A program made the position numbers and the translations under genes. From Heliocidaris tuberculata (taxonomy: Eukaryota; Echinodermata; Echinoidea; Camarodonta; Echinometridae): a DNA stretch of 64,000 nt. Below, one piece after another: positions 1 to 15,448 of this stretch. The stretch is from contig CM046839.1 in the NCBI GenBank assembly GCA_025618425.1, positions 588,784-652,783 on the forward strand, given 5' to 3'. Positions within the stretch are counted from its first letter, which is position 1. Each line of letters opens with the position of its first letter. A model generated the notes under the pieces. The model saw nothing but the letters and a program-made list of their open reading frames with translations, had not been told where the DNA came from and searched no databases.

Positions 1-14
1 GGGGGGGGGGGGGG
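1..14. repeat. G homopolymer at window edge
   Basis: The window opens with 14 consecutive G, inside the DMGDH intron that follows the exon at 194-411. It is simple low-complexity DNA and may be a sequencing or assembly weak point. Confidence 0.8.
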
Positions 15-193
15 CAGTGCCACACCAAATTTCAAATTTGCCAACAAGTTACCTGAAAATTTTTCCCTTATTAATCCATAGACTACAGGAACCGGGGCTT
101 CTATAGTAATCCTATGAGAGTTAAAGAATTCAGTAGTCAACGGGTTAAAGATAGCTGTTCAAACTAGCGATGGGTAAAATCAAACTTGCTAAC

Positions 194-411
194 CTGAGTA
201 TGTAATCCTTATTGCATTACACTTGACTCCACCCAGCACTATATCCTTAGCTCTCATGAACTTGAAACCTTCCTCGCTAACATCAGAGTCTGTCAGTGCC
301 GCCATGATGTCCCTAGATTTTGGTCCAGCAAGACCTAAGACACCCTGCTCATCTGTGACATTAGAGAACTCTACATTCAGCTTCATCTCAAATGCCTTCT
401 GCTCCATCCAT
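194..411 (-). CDS. DMGDH: DMGDH exon 11
   Basis: Encodes residues ~615-687 of the GCV_T domain, from RWMEQKAF to AIRITYSG, including the conserved GVLGLAGP segment. Acceptor tttgtacag precedes 411 and donor gttagc follows 194 (minus strand). It ends in phase 1, so at least one further exon lies left of the window. Confidence 0.93.
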
Positions 412-3400
412 CTGTACAAATAAACAAACAATGGATCCCTTGCAATTAGCTTCTAATAATGGCATCCTGTATGAGACCCAATGAAATGTGAAATAGTTCT
501 GTCTGCAAACATACAGATACATCAAGCAATGTACAACTTGTACTAAAACAGCTCAACTTATGGCTTAACAAAAAACTAATATCATTAAAACAATCCAATA
601 TCACTTCCAGGAGTTGACTTGAAACCTAGCAAGTATCTATCAGGCAAAAGCTTAGCAAAATTATGGTAAGCAAAAAATAATTGTAAGTTGCATTTGATTG
701 ATCTATAGAGATAAGATGATGAACTTCTCGCTACAATGCCTAGACATGTATTCTCATTTTCTATTCCCTTTTCAATAAAAGCAGACAACACATATCATGT
801 TTGTGTATAACATATTTGGAAAGAAAAGATGTAAATATTGTTTTCATGTAATATCCATATCTTCATTTAAATTGCCCATAGTGTGTTATGACTGTTCTGA
901 TATCAACTATAGCTAAACTGTAAGTCCCTACATTGTTGATTTTGTTTAATAAAGTATAAAATTCTCAACAAAAGAGGCACCAAGAAAATTTCTTTTCAAA
1001 TTGCAAATGTCCCTATTAACAACCAACCTGAGATCATGTATCTCTGATCCTGCTCCTGTAATACAAAAGTATTCATTCTCGGCTGTCTTGGTGATTGTAA
1101 TCTCTGCATACACTTTACCCTTGGGTGTCAACATGTGACCTACAACACATCCTCCAATCTGAGAATAAAATTAACACATCCAATTTTAAATAATGGTTGT
1201 TTTCATATTAAGTGAACAAAGTAAAAAGACAAAAATTCTGGTAGCGCCATACAAAAGGCTGGTCATAATCATGGAATTTTTATACTGATCAATTCTAAAA
1301 CAACCATTACAGACTTATAAAATGATACAGAAAGTTCTCTTACAACTTTCTGTCTTAATCTGTTTTCAGGATCATAAATAAATACATATACACATATACA
1401 TGTACACTTGAAATGTTATTCTTTGAAGAACTGTAAAATCAAATAATGTTAGAACACTGGCAACACTGAAAATTATGAGGTTTTTTCACAGGCAAGTTGA
1501 AAACTCAACTACAATGCTTTGTCAGAGAGTAGGACAATAAACCAAAAAAATTACTGAAAGTCTAATAAAAAATCAGACATACATGTATACCTCAAGACAA
1601 GATCTCTGATTGAAGGAATCTCAAATTGGCAAGTTGTCTCTACAGAATTTGTTTTTTAATTTCTCCTCAACTTACCGCAGTAGGAAGTTTGTTAGCCAGA
1701 AGGACGTCCATCAATTGAGTCGCATCAGGACCTTTGACTACAAACTTAGCAAACGGAGTCAAGTCAATGATACCAGCTCGTTTCATGACAGTCTCATACT
1801 CCCTACCTACAGGTCCGTGCCAGTTGGTCCTACGAAAACTAGGTTTGTATCCTGCTTCATCTCCTTCCAAAGCAAACCAATGTGGCTGTTCCCATCCTAC
1901 ATAAACAAAAAATGAAGAACAAGATCATTCAATGTCACAAATGTAAAAACAAAGCCATTTAGAACTGGAAATGAAAAAATTGGTTGTTTGCATCATGCAC
2001 AAAAAAAAAATAACATAGAGTTTTAAACATTGTGGCTGACTGGCTACTCCCTTCCTGTATAAACAAATACATATATGGAACAGGAATTAACCAATGTCCC
2101 TTTATACACTGTAAGAGCAAAATGGTCAAATGTGTAAAATAACAGCATATCTTTAGATTGGCTCATTATCATAAATATAAGATTAAAATTTTTCACACGA
2201 ATGCTTTTCAAGAGGTAGAGAATTTCAAACACCTCCTAAAATCATAATTGAGGAATTCAGTATTAGGGGCTATTTTCATTTTACTGCCTTGGTTTGAATT
2301 CCTATAGAATAGATCTTACCAGCATGGAAGCCATAGTCTGCACCCCTATCCTTCATCAGCTGAAAAGCACCAGATACTCTCTTGGTAGGTCTACCAGCAA
2401 AACGTTCCTCCTTAGGCCAGCCTATAGCATTATTGAAGCCATATGACTCTCTGATCTTAGCCTTCTGGTAGTCAAATGTACACCAGTCACCATAGCGATC
2501 TGGATCCATTTCAATGAGATCATAAGGGGGTTCCCCATCCATGATCCAATCCTTCAAATATTCTCCAATACCAGCAGAGTGGATGATACCATAGCTGTCG
2601 CAATCAAACAGGCAAGCAAAGTGAACAGTTTGAAGGCAGAAAAAAAAAATTATTATTATCCCATCTGTGCCACTGGCTTTTCAAACAATTGTCCATGCAA
2701 TCTTCATATTTAGAAATTTACTTCTTTGTTTAATCTGCATATTTTCATCATTTTTTTAATGTTTGTAGAATAGATTCCATTTGAGCAAACTTCAAAATGA
2801 ATGTACAAATTTCTCTTTCCTGATGGAAGAGGAAGGAAGATCTTTCTATTCTTTTGTCTACAGTACAGTATGTTAAAAGGAATGAAAAGTAAAGCTCATC
2901 TAAGGAAATATCATTTCTGATATTAGTTTTGTAAACTTGCTCGCACTTTCAGGGCAAAGAATGCCTCTTATTAGACCTGTCCATTAAGAACATTCAAATG
3001 TGTAAGAACCAATTTAACACCATAACTCAAAAAACAAAAGCAGATAGAGAGTAATTTTATATAGACCCTATTGATATCTATTAACAAATATTTATAACTC
3101 TCAACCACCATAAAACTACTAATACATCTTATCTCAAGGTACAAATAGACCCAAAGTTATGTAGAACTCATACTGAAAAAAAAGAAAATCATAAAGATAC
3201 TTAGGATCCAATCTAATATCTGACCTAAAGGCACAAGCTGACCAATAGTTATGTAGACCTTGTACTGGACCCACCATGGGTAGTAGATCTGGGGAGTATG
3301 TGATAGGTCCACTCACTACACTCTGGATGTTACCCTTAGCAAAGCATGGGAACCGATCCATAGCGATCTCCATATGGTCTTGGATCCTATCCAGGTCACT

Positions 3401-6400
3401 CTCAAACAACTCCTTACCAAAACCTGCAAGAAGAAAAATGATACAATGATGAGACAAATATTAATGCATTTTGCCAAGGGATAGAACATGATTAACAAAG
3501 CTATGACTTTCTCAAATCATGCTCAAATCATTCATAGGATCTTAATCTATCAGGTATTCAAGTACATGTATAGGCACAACTGTAGATAAGTAATTCAGCA
3601 CGAAGAATGGATTCAAATCCATAACCTTGTGACCGAGGGTCAAGGAGGACAAACCCCATGACCACAGCATCCCCTCCCCCATGAGTGAAAGAAAGATGAT
3701 GGATGAGACAAGAAGAGAACATGTCATTCCTCTAGGTTAACCCCTCTTGATACCAATTAGGGTAACTATATAGGTCTACATCACTCTCAAACAACTCCTT
3801 GCCTAAACCTGACAACAAAAGCAAGGCAAGAGATAGGGGGTGTGATATTCCACTGCTCTTTATAATTGCTCTCCTTCATATTAACACTATATCAATTATC
3901 AATGCAATATCATGTGTATTCTTTCTCTATCCCTCAAAAAGAATTCCTTTAAAAAACTTGAAATAACCAAAGGTGCAAGTACACGTCGCCTTGTAGTAGT
4001 ATCAATGGTACAGGAGGATAATGTGACCTTTTTGCAATACATTTTTCTATTTAGTTATTATCACATTATCCAAGATAATTATGTTCATGCTGTCTCTACC
4101 AGATCTAGAGAAACCCACACAGAATCATTTGAAATTGTATTTTTCCTTTGTCAAATTGGAAAGAAATGGAGAAAATATGTGAAAAGCAAACTGTTTCTTA
4201 TTGGTCAGCTTTTTAAAAAAAATGCTTGGTCACTCTCAAAGATTTAATTTGGAACAATGCCTTGTATGAAGAATCATGCATTTACTACTGACTGTTGAGT
4301 TTAACATTTTGATGCTACATAATCAACCCAATTGTTCTATTATACATGTATACAACAACATGTACATGTAGGTCTATAAATATGAACAAACTTCAAGTAA
4401 TCATCGTGCAAAAGAGAGCAAAGTCACTTTTAGACAATGAAAATCTTATCACCTGACAAATTTTCCAATGCACTTGTCTTATCATTCATTAATACGATTA
4501 TCTAGCTGCCAGGCAAACAATACTTGTAATGTGTCTGACTGAAATAACTGTTCAAAACAATATAGGGGCACCTTTGATAAGGGCATGATAGTATCTCTAA
4601 ATCAAAAAGTATATTATATAGTTTGAATCAAAGAATCGTGAACTTTATAGGTACATGTAGCTACCCCTATTTATAGTTTGAAACATCTAAAAATAATGGG
4701 GGAGGGGCTCATTTTTACTTTCAGTGAGAACTGACAAATCTTTCAAAATCATAAATTAAAAAAAATGCTTTCTTTTATTTTTTTTTTTTAATGCCACATC
4801 AGCACATTTTAGATTTTTCAAATACACCAAATCATTTTTAATCTTCTCTTGTCAGGCCAGACCTGCACATTTTTTGTTTTTATAGAAACTAAATTACTTT
4901 GATTCTACAAATAACTGGTATAATACCCCTTCCATTTACATATCTATCCATGGCTACAAATGTAGGGTACACTACAAAACTGCAATGTCAGCAATTACTC
5001 ACTGAACCTTCTTATCAACTTGGCTACCTGATTTTTCTGCAAAATTACCTACATGTACATTAGTAGTTTCTTTTTCTTCTTATGATTGACACAAGCAACT
5101 TTACAAACAAGATTAGTCATTAAATAGTTGAACAAATATTTTAGTTTCATCATAAACAGCACAAAGTATACTTTGCAGAATATGGTCAAGTGCAACTTAA
5201 ATATGTCACATATGCATCCATCCCCACCCCCAACACTCCCCCCCCCCCACAAAAAAAATAAGAAGAAAGAAAGGAAAATCCATTATGCTCCCATGCAAGA
5301 ATGGAATTTAAGTATCAATCCTGTAATTGGGTGATAATCAGTTCCTAATGGCAGTGTCTATAAATGTAATCCATGTAATAAAGGGACATGCTTTGTTTGG
5401 GGGCATATCTCCCCAAAATCTTGGGGAAGAAAGTTTTTATCAAATAAAGTTTAGGTTTTGATCAGTTACAGAAGACAAAATTGTCAGTTCTTATAATATT
5501 GTACCTCATGCTTGAATACATCAATATCGATATCTTCAACACTTTCAACAATATACAAAATTATCTCCTTATATATTATTACATTACAAATAAATAATGA
5601 ATTTGGATTGTTAAAGCTTAAGCCATGTTCAAATGTTATAAGCAAGCTTGTTATTTAATTTTCAAATGTGAACATGCTACCAAGTTCATGACATGTTCAT
5701 GTTTACATAACATGTGCATAAGATTTCTGTCTGTGTTTGATAAGATTTTCCCTCCTGAATATCCTAACTGAATATCATAACTGCTCTCCATACAAAGTCC
5801 AAGATACATGTACCAGGGCTACATGTATAATGCTGGAAAGCTGATAAATTTCAATCAACCTACATCACACTATGATGTGGTCCACATACTGCAGAAAAAG
5901 ACTGAATTACATGTAGGTTACCTTACCAATCAACAATGTGTTTGGGATAAACAAACATGATAATTATGATTTCTATTCTAAGAAAATTCTTCAGATTTTC
6001 TGGGAAATGGAGGAGTTAAAGAAGCTGCATGCCTCTGTGTACATGACAATAAGCATACTCTGCAGGATACATAGGTCTTGATGTTTGATTGTTTCTTTGT
6101 TTGTTTCTTTGTTGTTGTTTTTTTTCTTGCACCAAGGCGAAATTGCATGATAAACTAATTTAATCCTAACAACAACAAAACAGGGGACAAATCTTGTAAA
6201 AATGTGTAGGTTCTTTTTTTATACCCTTTATACAGACTACATGAACACACCATACATTAAAGTATGCCAACAGTAAGGAACAAGGCTATCTCCATCTTTC
6301 ATTAGTCCATTGATGAAAGTAAACTCAGCTCATTGTGTAAGACCTTACCCACGACCTACATAATCCATTACAATATGCTCAGAATTCTGCTGCACGTATT

Positions 6401-9400
6401 CTATCAAGAGGGAGAAAGTTTGACCACATAACCCCTACACTTATTGCACTGCACTGGCTTCCTGTAAAACAGAGAACTGAATACAAAATTATTTTGTTAA
6501 CATGGAAGGCAATGCACGGATCTGCCCCTGTGTACATTTCAGACTTGCTGACCCCTTATAATCCTCGAACTAATTTGAGATCTGCAGGTAAATATCTGCT
6601 TGAGAGTCCTCGAACACGCTCTCTTCTAGGTGATCGATCATTTACTGTTTGTGCATCGAGGTTGTGGAACAGTCTTCCTCAAATTCTTCGCTCCTGTGAT
6701 CAGCTATCCACTTTCAGAACTCAACTCAAGACATACCTATTTCAGATTGCTTACAACTAGTCATATATTCTCATCTTTCCCAGTTAGAATCATGAACAGA
6801 CATTTGGTAGTTTTTCAGTCTCAACAGCGCCTTTGATTAGGCAACTAGATATTGGCACTTTATAAATACCCTGATTGGATTGGATTGGATACAGCAACCC
6901 ACATTGTACATGTAGCTCAGTATTACAAATAACATTCATTGTGCCTCACAACATTTAAAGATCTATACATCTATGAGCAGAACTAAGTAAATCAGTTTTA
7001 AATAAAATGTAGGCCCCTGTGTCTGGTATCACATCTACTTAAGTATTTCCAGCTACCTTTAATACTATCTTTATCTTGATCCCTTCATAAAAACAGCCTA
7101 AATTACCAGGCACCAAGAATGGCATGATCCACAGATTCAATATTTGTCTATCCCTACCTATACCTACTGTCAACAAACCCTTTTGGGAGTCCTTATCAAC
7201 AACTGAATGATCACCAAGTGAATCTCAAAAACACAGGGTATATGAAATGCATTTCACTGTTGGCAGGGACTGCCACTCAGTCAGTCAAACATGTACAAAT
7301 CAAAACTTTTGATGTTTGTAAAATCTCTCAAGTATGAAAAAGTTCTCCAAAGTCATATACTTAAATATATACAAAAACTTGCTTCTCATGAAGCTAACTT
7401 GTAAATTACAATCCTGATGAAAGCAATCTTACATGAATATTAAAGGTAAAAACATCAAAGCTAAAATGGAGGAAGCTCCCAAGACTAGTTTTTTCCCAAA
7501 AAAAGATTCTCTACCCCGAGTGAGGCTATTGTGATTTGAAAAATTAAACATACATAGACCTAATGAGGAATAGTCTTAATTGTAGGCTATGAATTCAAGA
7601 GTTTATCTTATCTTAATATTGACAAACTTCTTTACCTAGATTAAGCTTGAATATCAGCTAGCCTATCTTCTACTCATGAATATTCAAAGCATTCAGGAAA
7701 GGGAATTTTCTTGTAAAGTATGAAGCATTTCACATTTAATGGCATTCTTATTTTTGGACCTTTAATTATTCATCATTTATTTTCGAGATTTTTTTAAAAA
7801 CTAGCCTGCTTGCAATTGGTTTTCTCCCACTTTCAATCAACTGTTCAGTACTCTCCCACTCTTCATAAAACTGTTTGATACTACTGAGTCTGGAGTAGGT
7901 GATATTCCTGCACTGCATGATTTTACAGATCAATATCTAAAGCACTGTCATAGTAAGGTACTTTTTGACTTTCAGGAAGAAAAAAAAAATGTTGCAACAT
8001 CCGTTCTGATATGAAATGGGATGCAAGATTTTCAATGGCATGGAACTATACAGAAATAACCTCTACACTTACATACATGTATATGTAGAAAATTTTAGGG
8101 CTAGTCATGCCACAATAAAGTAAAAAAAATCTGCAAGTTTTTAATGCAAACTAACATTATTTTCACTTTACAATAATCATATTCTTTTTTTAATTTCAGG
8201 GATGTTTCTTCTCACATTTTAAGCCAATTACATAATTCAGCTATTTTAAAACAGTGTCAAAGTGTCAAACAGTATCCTTTAAGAAAAGAAGGTGAATTTT
8301 ATCCACGATAGCTGTATAATCCATGACTACGTACCCTATTATGATAACCCAGTAAATTTCCTGTTATTAGACAACACTTTAGATAAAGGAAGCTTATCCA
8401 GTTTAACATCTCAGAGCAGTGTTTAAATAGTAAACTCGGGAAACCAGAATATTCCGGTTTAAGAGCTTATTAGCATACAAGCTAGTGCATTATAGACTTA
8501 CATCAAGGGAGGGTTTTAATCTATTTACTATAACTTAAAGTACAGACATTTAAGGTTCTTAAAGACTTGTTTTAAGAAGAATTCATCTGTACAACGAGGT
8601 CAGATGCAATAAAATCTGGACCTGATACAGTATGGTAAGATATTCTAAATGACCTGGACACTTTTTTTACATGCAAAATATGTTTGTACACAGTACAAGC
8701 CTGTAGTATTTATCCTGTGAAGGCAGTGTACTGTACCAAGGTCCAATGCTAAAAATGCTGATGTCATCACTATTTAATGAATCAAGACATGCATCATGCT
8801 GTTACAAAAAATCATACTTCCGTAGTAAAGACCTTAAGTTTGGAGTATATATCGGGGGTAGAATACATATTATTTCACATTTCCATAGCTTTCTTGCTGA
8901 TTTGAAACTTTAAAAAGATTCTGTCTAGGTAAGCAATCTTTATTGCTTTATAATACTACTTCGGCGCTTAGAAACATTGTATTAAGCGCAATATAAATGT
9001 TATGTATTATTATTATTATTATTATCATTGAAGTCATGGGTCTTGTATTACTAAATTTTACTATTTAAGATACTAACATACAGCCACAGCACTAGATTAT
9101 TTCATATCAACAAGGACTCTGTAACTTTCATCACAGAAGATTAATCTCTCAGTTCATTTTATCAGCAATATGCCTTATAAAGTATAAAACACAACCTTAC
9201 AAACTATATTCCGGGGGCTCATTTGCTAAGTACAGAAGCCTGGGTTATTCACATTCTTTTAAGAACAGGCTTGATAGACACTGGAAGAATGCTGCTTTTG
9301 TGTATGACTTCGATTAACTGTTAGTCTGGTGACTTACTCAGTAACACCTTTATAAAGGTAGTTTTTTATGAGCTTAATTCTGAGTTGTCTATATAAACCA

Positions 9401-11647
9401 CAACTGCTCTTTGTCACATGAAAACACTACTTGAAATTGATAGTGTGAAGCAGTTGTTTATTCAATATGATCAATGAACAGGTATAGTCCTACAAACATT
9501 GGTGGATTAAAGCAAAGTAAAGTAAATTAAATACTTTCATCTGTACCGACTACATTATACATTTTGCTTTGTTGTTTTGTTTTGTTTTTCCAATATGTGA
9601 CCAGGCACCACAAAACCACCAAAAAGTCGCACTGTGTGATTTTCAGTTAGAGCTCAATCAAGGTGTTTTTGGTTGGCATGGTCAAATTTCAGTTTTGGGT
9701 ATTTCCTGAAAGAGTATACTTTTTTCTTAGTAATACAAAAATTTGGAGGCACCTAACAATCTAAAAGTGGTATTTTTGAAAGTTTTTGATTAGACTAATG
9801 TTTGTCTTCTCTGGATTTTGTTGTATTACTTTTCTTTTTTTACGACCCCGAATATTTGTCTTATTTTGATCTCTCATAACTTTAAAACAGAGTAGGTTTT
9901 TGTTTTGATATTTGTCCACTATAATAAGCAGGATGTGCCTAATTAGTATGTCAAGTTTTAGAACGATCTGATAATCCCTTCATAGAAATTTCTATTGAGT
10001 TCTAATCCTACTTTTGTCACCTTAGCACAAGACCTTGCAAGTCAGAATGCTCCAATAGACTGCAAACTTTAAACCCTTATTTCTCAGAAGTAACATTCGG
10101 AGGGACTGGACATTCTACTCTTTGTACAGTGAGTTAGGAACATCCAATGCTAATGAGTTATATATCATTTTAAAGCTGAGAATCTCCTCTTTCAGGATCA
10201 GACCTTAACAAAAAATTCATATCTGGTGACTTTTTGGTGGTTTTGTGGTGCCTGGTCACATATAAAACCTTCTCAGTTCTCAAACTTGAAAACTTTCAAA
10301 AAGTTTAAATTCAAATAGACATCAAAATTATGTTATCTTTGAGCAAAGGAATTTCTAATCCCTACGTATCAAATAGGAAAACATTGCTTTTCAAATCTTA
10401 TTTCATAGAATCTAAAAATACTGAAATTGTTTTGTTGTCCTTACATCTTATAATTTCATATGAACATTACTTACAACCCAGATTGAAAAAAATGTAGAAA
10501 ATGGCTATTGGCCAACACAACCCAACTCAGCTAATGCTAGCTAGACGAACAAAAACTGCTGACTTGCCAAAATTGAGATAAAATTCCAGATTAACTGGTT
10601 TGTCAGAGTTCATTTTATGCATTTATATGGATTTTATTGTCATACCATTACATGGTACCTGTTTGGTCTTTGAACCCTATAAATAAACTGACAATAGCCC
10701 CTAGCTTATGATAAAGGTTAAGTACAGGTTTCTATTTGTATGGTTAGTTTCGCAAATATTTGACAATGAATTAAGCATGACTGAGACTATCTAGTTCCAG
10801 GTCAATTCAAAACAGGTACATATAGGCCTACACTTTAATTTTAAATTGTTAATAAATTTGCCAATAAAATACTATGAACTCCTGCCTGTATGTCATAAAA
10901 AGTGTACAAGAAATGTAAGCTGCTTACAGAACAAGAACAATTACTGATTTATTTTCCTAAAAAAGCATGTTCTTCTAAAATTCAAGTGTTGCTGTATACA
11001 TGTAGGCCTACAATGAGGCGAGTTGGCTAAGTTGGTAAAGCGCCTGCCTGTCGAACCAAAGATTGTCAACGCCAATCCAACACAGGTAGATGACTGAAGC
11101 CTGCGTTGTGTGTAATGGCGCCCCTCCCATTTCATAGAAACAGGCTAGACTAAAGTAGAACCAACTCCATCCCTCAGATAGGATGTTAAACGGAGGTTCC
11201 ATGTGTAGGAGAGTCACCACCTTTGCACATTAAGAACCCAATGCACAATTTGTACAAGAGTAGGGAGATACCCCTGTGCAGTGGTACACATGCACATCCT
11301 AATCAGTTATATCAGGGGGGGGACCCAAGGGACAGTGATTCAGACTGAGGTGACACCAATAGATCGGGGCGGTCATCCGGGTACTTTCGTTCAATGCCAT
11401 TAACAACCGATGAAAACACAGAGATTCTTGCATGATCAGCAGACCATCAAACATGGCTCGCTCGACCGAATCATCGACCAGCACAAGGCCGAGGTTATCA
11501 AGGGCCTGATAAGAGTCACAAGCTGTTACCAGGTTGTGTGATCAGCATTCGAGCAGGATTTGAGCAAGCACGAATATTGTTTTCATCGCTCTAAGGGTTG
11601 CTAACCGGAAGTTACGTAAGCCCGCCCCAACCTATTACATGATAATC

Positions 11648-11683
<36 letters not shown>

Positions 11684-14600
11684 GAGAGGCCTAGCAGGGT
11701 ATATAGGAAATTTAACCGTAAAAGCCTCAAGTAAGAAATACATAAGTTTTTATTAAATATATGTCATGAGAACTCTAAACATTCTATCTACCTTTTGAAA
11801 ATGTTGTCAGTAAAAATAAATATCAAAGAATTTTAAGGGATTATTTTTCTGTTCAGTCTAAGTGAAAAACGATTCGATGAGTTTCACAGCCATGTCAAGC
11901 AAAGTATTGAAAGGTAATTCTAAATCTATTCAATTTGTATGAGCTACTGAGCTACTACAGTCCAATCACAATACTGATTCCTATCCCATAGTGCCACAAC
12001 AATAACATTGTACAGACTACAGTATATATGATAGCAAAGACAAACACATTAAGTACAGACATGAACACCATGAAGTACATACACAAACACAATTAAGCAC
12101 ATACAAAGAGACCATAAATTACATTTAAAAACACCATATATCACAAACACAAACAACATAAAGCACTGAAAAAACACAAAAGTACAGACATAAAAATGTG
12201 TAGACAAAAGCATCTACATAGAGTATCATTACCAAGCTCAGACACATATACAAGACACATGAAAGGATATACCTGGAGGCACACCATTTTCTGCCCATTC
12301 ATCCTGAAGCTTCATCTTGTGTTCTTTCTCATAAGGTCCACAAAGGAGTCCATCGCGCTCCATACGTAGGTAGTATGATCCCTCCAGATCTCTCATCACA
12401 GGGATCTCTGTCTTAAGTGCTTTCACCTCAGGGATAGTAGATGTCACCATGTATTGATGATGAGCTGAGATCATAGGGATGTCTCGACCAATCATCTGAA
12501 ACACTTCCTTGGCCCAGAAACCTAAGATTGGTTACAGACAACAGCTTATAAGTCAAATTCTTGTCATATTTTTACTCTCATTTGATTGCTTGCTCATAAT
12601 TTGATAACTTCCTATTATTCAAAGTTTACATGCCCTTCACTTGCTTGCCTATCCTAAATTTGATTGCCTGCTCTTGATTTGATTGCTTGATTGTAACAGC
12701 AGGAAAATGACCTTAAAATACAAGATGTTTTCCCAAAGAATATTCAAGGTTTCTACACCCTGTTCCATCTTGGCATCATACTTAATATTGTACCCTCCAA
12801 ATAAACGGTGGATGATTAAATTCTATTCTCATCCTTTTAAAAATATCTACAGATATCAAATCACCTAAAACAATAATTTGTGTACAGCTACAATGTATTT
12901 AACCTCAAAACACTTCAACTGACCTTCTACATTATCGGTTAATGATTAAGAAGTATAAAAAACTAAAGGAAAACATGAAACCCCCTCGCGCAGAACCCAA
13001 CTCCGACTTCGGTTCCACGTGGGCAATATTTTGTGCTAGTGTGTACGGATGCATCGATTAGTCTACTCACAAGTTGCTGTAAAGTTTGATTAGAGAGTAT
13101 TTTAAACTTGCAACATCTCTTTACAGAAGGAACATTTGAAGCTTATACTTTGATCATCGTATGGCCACATGGAACGCCTAACATACAGAGCGAAATATAT
13201 TTTGGTGACTGGAATTCCAACTTCTGCAGAAGTTTGAATAAAGTTGTGGAAGCAGGAATTACAAGTAACCTTCAAACATGCATGTTAAAATTCAACATTA
13301 ACGATGACTGAACTAAATAGTTATTTCTGACAGAGGATCCATTATCATGATAGGTTGATGCAATGTAAGTTTTACAATTATACAACATATTGTCTGCTTG
13401 GAGCCAGAAGGGCGTTAACTCATATGCTTTAACACAGATTAATGCTCTTCTGGGTCTCAACAGACGATATGTAAATTGATATACTACCTGTAGCATTAAC
13501 CACTCTCTGTGCATGGATCGTTCCTTCAGCAGTGGTAACATCCCATGTACCATCATCTCTCTGCTTCATACCAGTAACTGGTGCAGGCATGTAGATATCA
13601 GCTCCATACATACGAGCTCCAATGGCTAAGGCTTGGGTCAGTGAGTAGGGGTCTATGTGGCCATCATCTATTGTGTGTATACCACCTAGGACCTGAATGG
13701 ACAAATTGAGATCAGCTGAATATGTTAGAAATCATATATACCAATATCTTACAACAGAATGCACAATCTTCTGTGAAATGGTTGTGAAGTAGGAGAGTAG
13801 AAAGGATGCATCTCCAATATCATCTGATATAAATTATGATTTATGCATTCACATTCAATTAAGATATTAAAAAAGAGAACATCAAAGAGTGATTTCAACA
13901 TACATGTAATAACATAGTTCAGTACTTTATACTCCTAAATCTCAATGATGGTTCACATCTCACATCAATACTTACCCCTTCTACAATAATGATACATTAC
14001 ATCATCAAGTACTAAGATGAATGGAACACTATGAACTACATACACTTTTAAACCAATTATACATAGCAATAAATGAAGAAGTTTAATGGGAGGAATTTGA
14101 ATTTCTAAACAAATTTTTTAGGTATTACTAACAGTGTTAAAGATCATATGCTCGATCTGTAATGAAAATCACAAGTCAAAAAAAATTGGAACCAGTGGGA
14201 TTTGAAGCCGTCATCTACTGCTTACCGGGCAGCGACTTAACCACCAGGCTATTCTGGTTCACGACCAAGTCACGATGGACTGGAATCAAATACCCAAGAT
14301 CCTCTTCTTTCTGACTCATTAATATTCAACAGTCTGCCGCAGACAAAGTAGTATCAAATACTTACTCCATCAATGTTCATGATGGGGCGTGACATCAAGT
14401 ACTTACTCTTTCTCCATCTATGATACAGTTTGTTGTAATTAAAGGATAAGCCTTGAATTAAATACTCACTCTATATATCATATTGAATTGATACACCTCA
14501 TGATAACACTCCATTCATAATGATGTACACCTGTGAATATTTACTTTCTTCTATATAATATCACCATCAAATACTTACTCCATCAATGTTAATGATGGGG

Positions 14601-15415
14601 CACAACTCTAGAACCTGTTCAGGAGTAAGAAGACTCTGATAAGCTTTGTTCCATCCTTGTCTAGCCATCTGGTATTTAGCTTCATCCATTCTGGTTGGGG
14701 TTGAAAGCAATCTAATGCTCCCTGGTTTGTGGAATCCAACAGCCTACCATAAGAATTGAAGAAAAAATAAAAGTTTGCCTACAGCTGCATGAAAAATAGT
14801 TTCAAATGTGAAGAAATTATCTTAAAAATTGAAAATATCTTTCAAAAATGTTATAGCTCAATTTTTGTGCAAAATAATTTATTTAAAATCCTCTTTATTT
14901 TTTTACTTTCCTCAACCTCCACCTTTTGTGTAGCATCTTTACATATGTGATTGGTATTTCATAGAGGAACTTCATTGCCATTGAAATCAATATTTTATTT
15001 TACAATACAAAGACTTAGTATTAAAAAATTAACAATCACATGGAAATGAAATAGCAAAAAAAAAAAGAAGAAAAATATAGCAAATCATAATATGACTACT
15101 CAGATTTCACATGTGACAAATTATAAAAAATAATCAAATTATCAAATTGGATATCATATTGATATAAATACTGAAAGAGAAAATCATAATGTCAGCACTC
15201 ATATTCAACATGTGACAAATTATGTAACATTGCATCAAACTGGCTATATCATATTGATATAAACAATGCAATAGAAAATCATAATACACATGTAGGAATA
15301 ACATGAGACAAATCATATAACATAGTATATCAAATTGGAATATTATATTGATATAAACAATGATTGAACTTGAAAGATGTTGTACCCTACCTGTTTCTCC
15401 CTGTCTCTCCCTTTC

Positions 15416-15448
<33 letters not shown>

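Larger units (their letters stand above)
3424..12272 (-). other. DMGDH: DMGDH intron 6 (8.85 kb)
   Basis: The largest intron of the gene. It holds the duplicated exon-7 junction (3781-3813), an L2-like LINE 3' fragment (6367-6899), a retroposon 3' tail (8961-9027), a long-TIR element (9594-10262), a tRNA-derived SINE-like unit (11018-11305) and an AAT microsatellite (11648-11683). I see no further coding exon of DMGDH or of another gene in the remainder. Confidence 0.85.
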
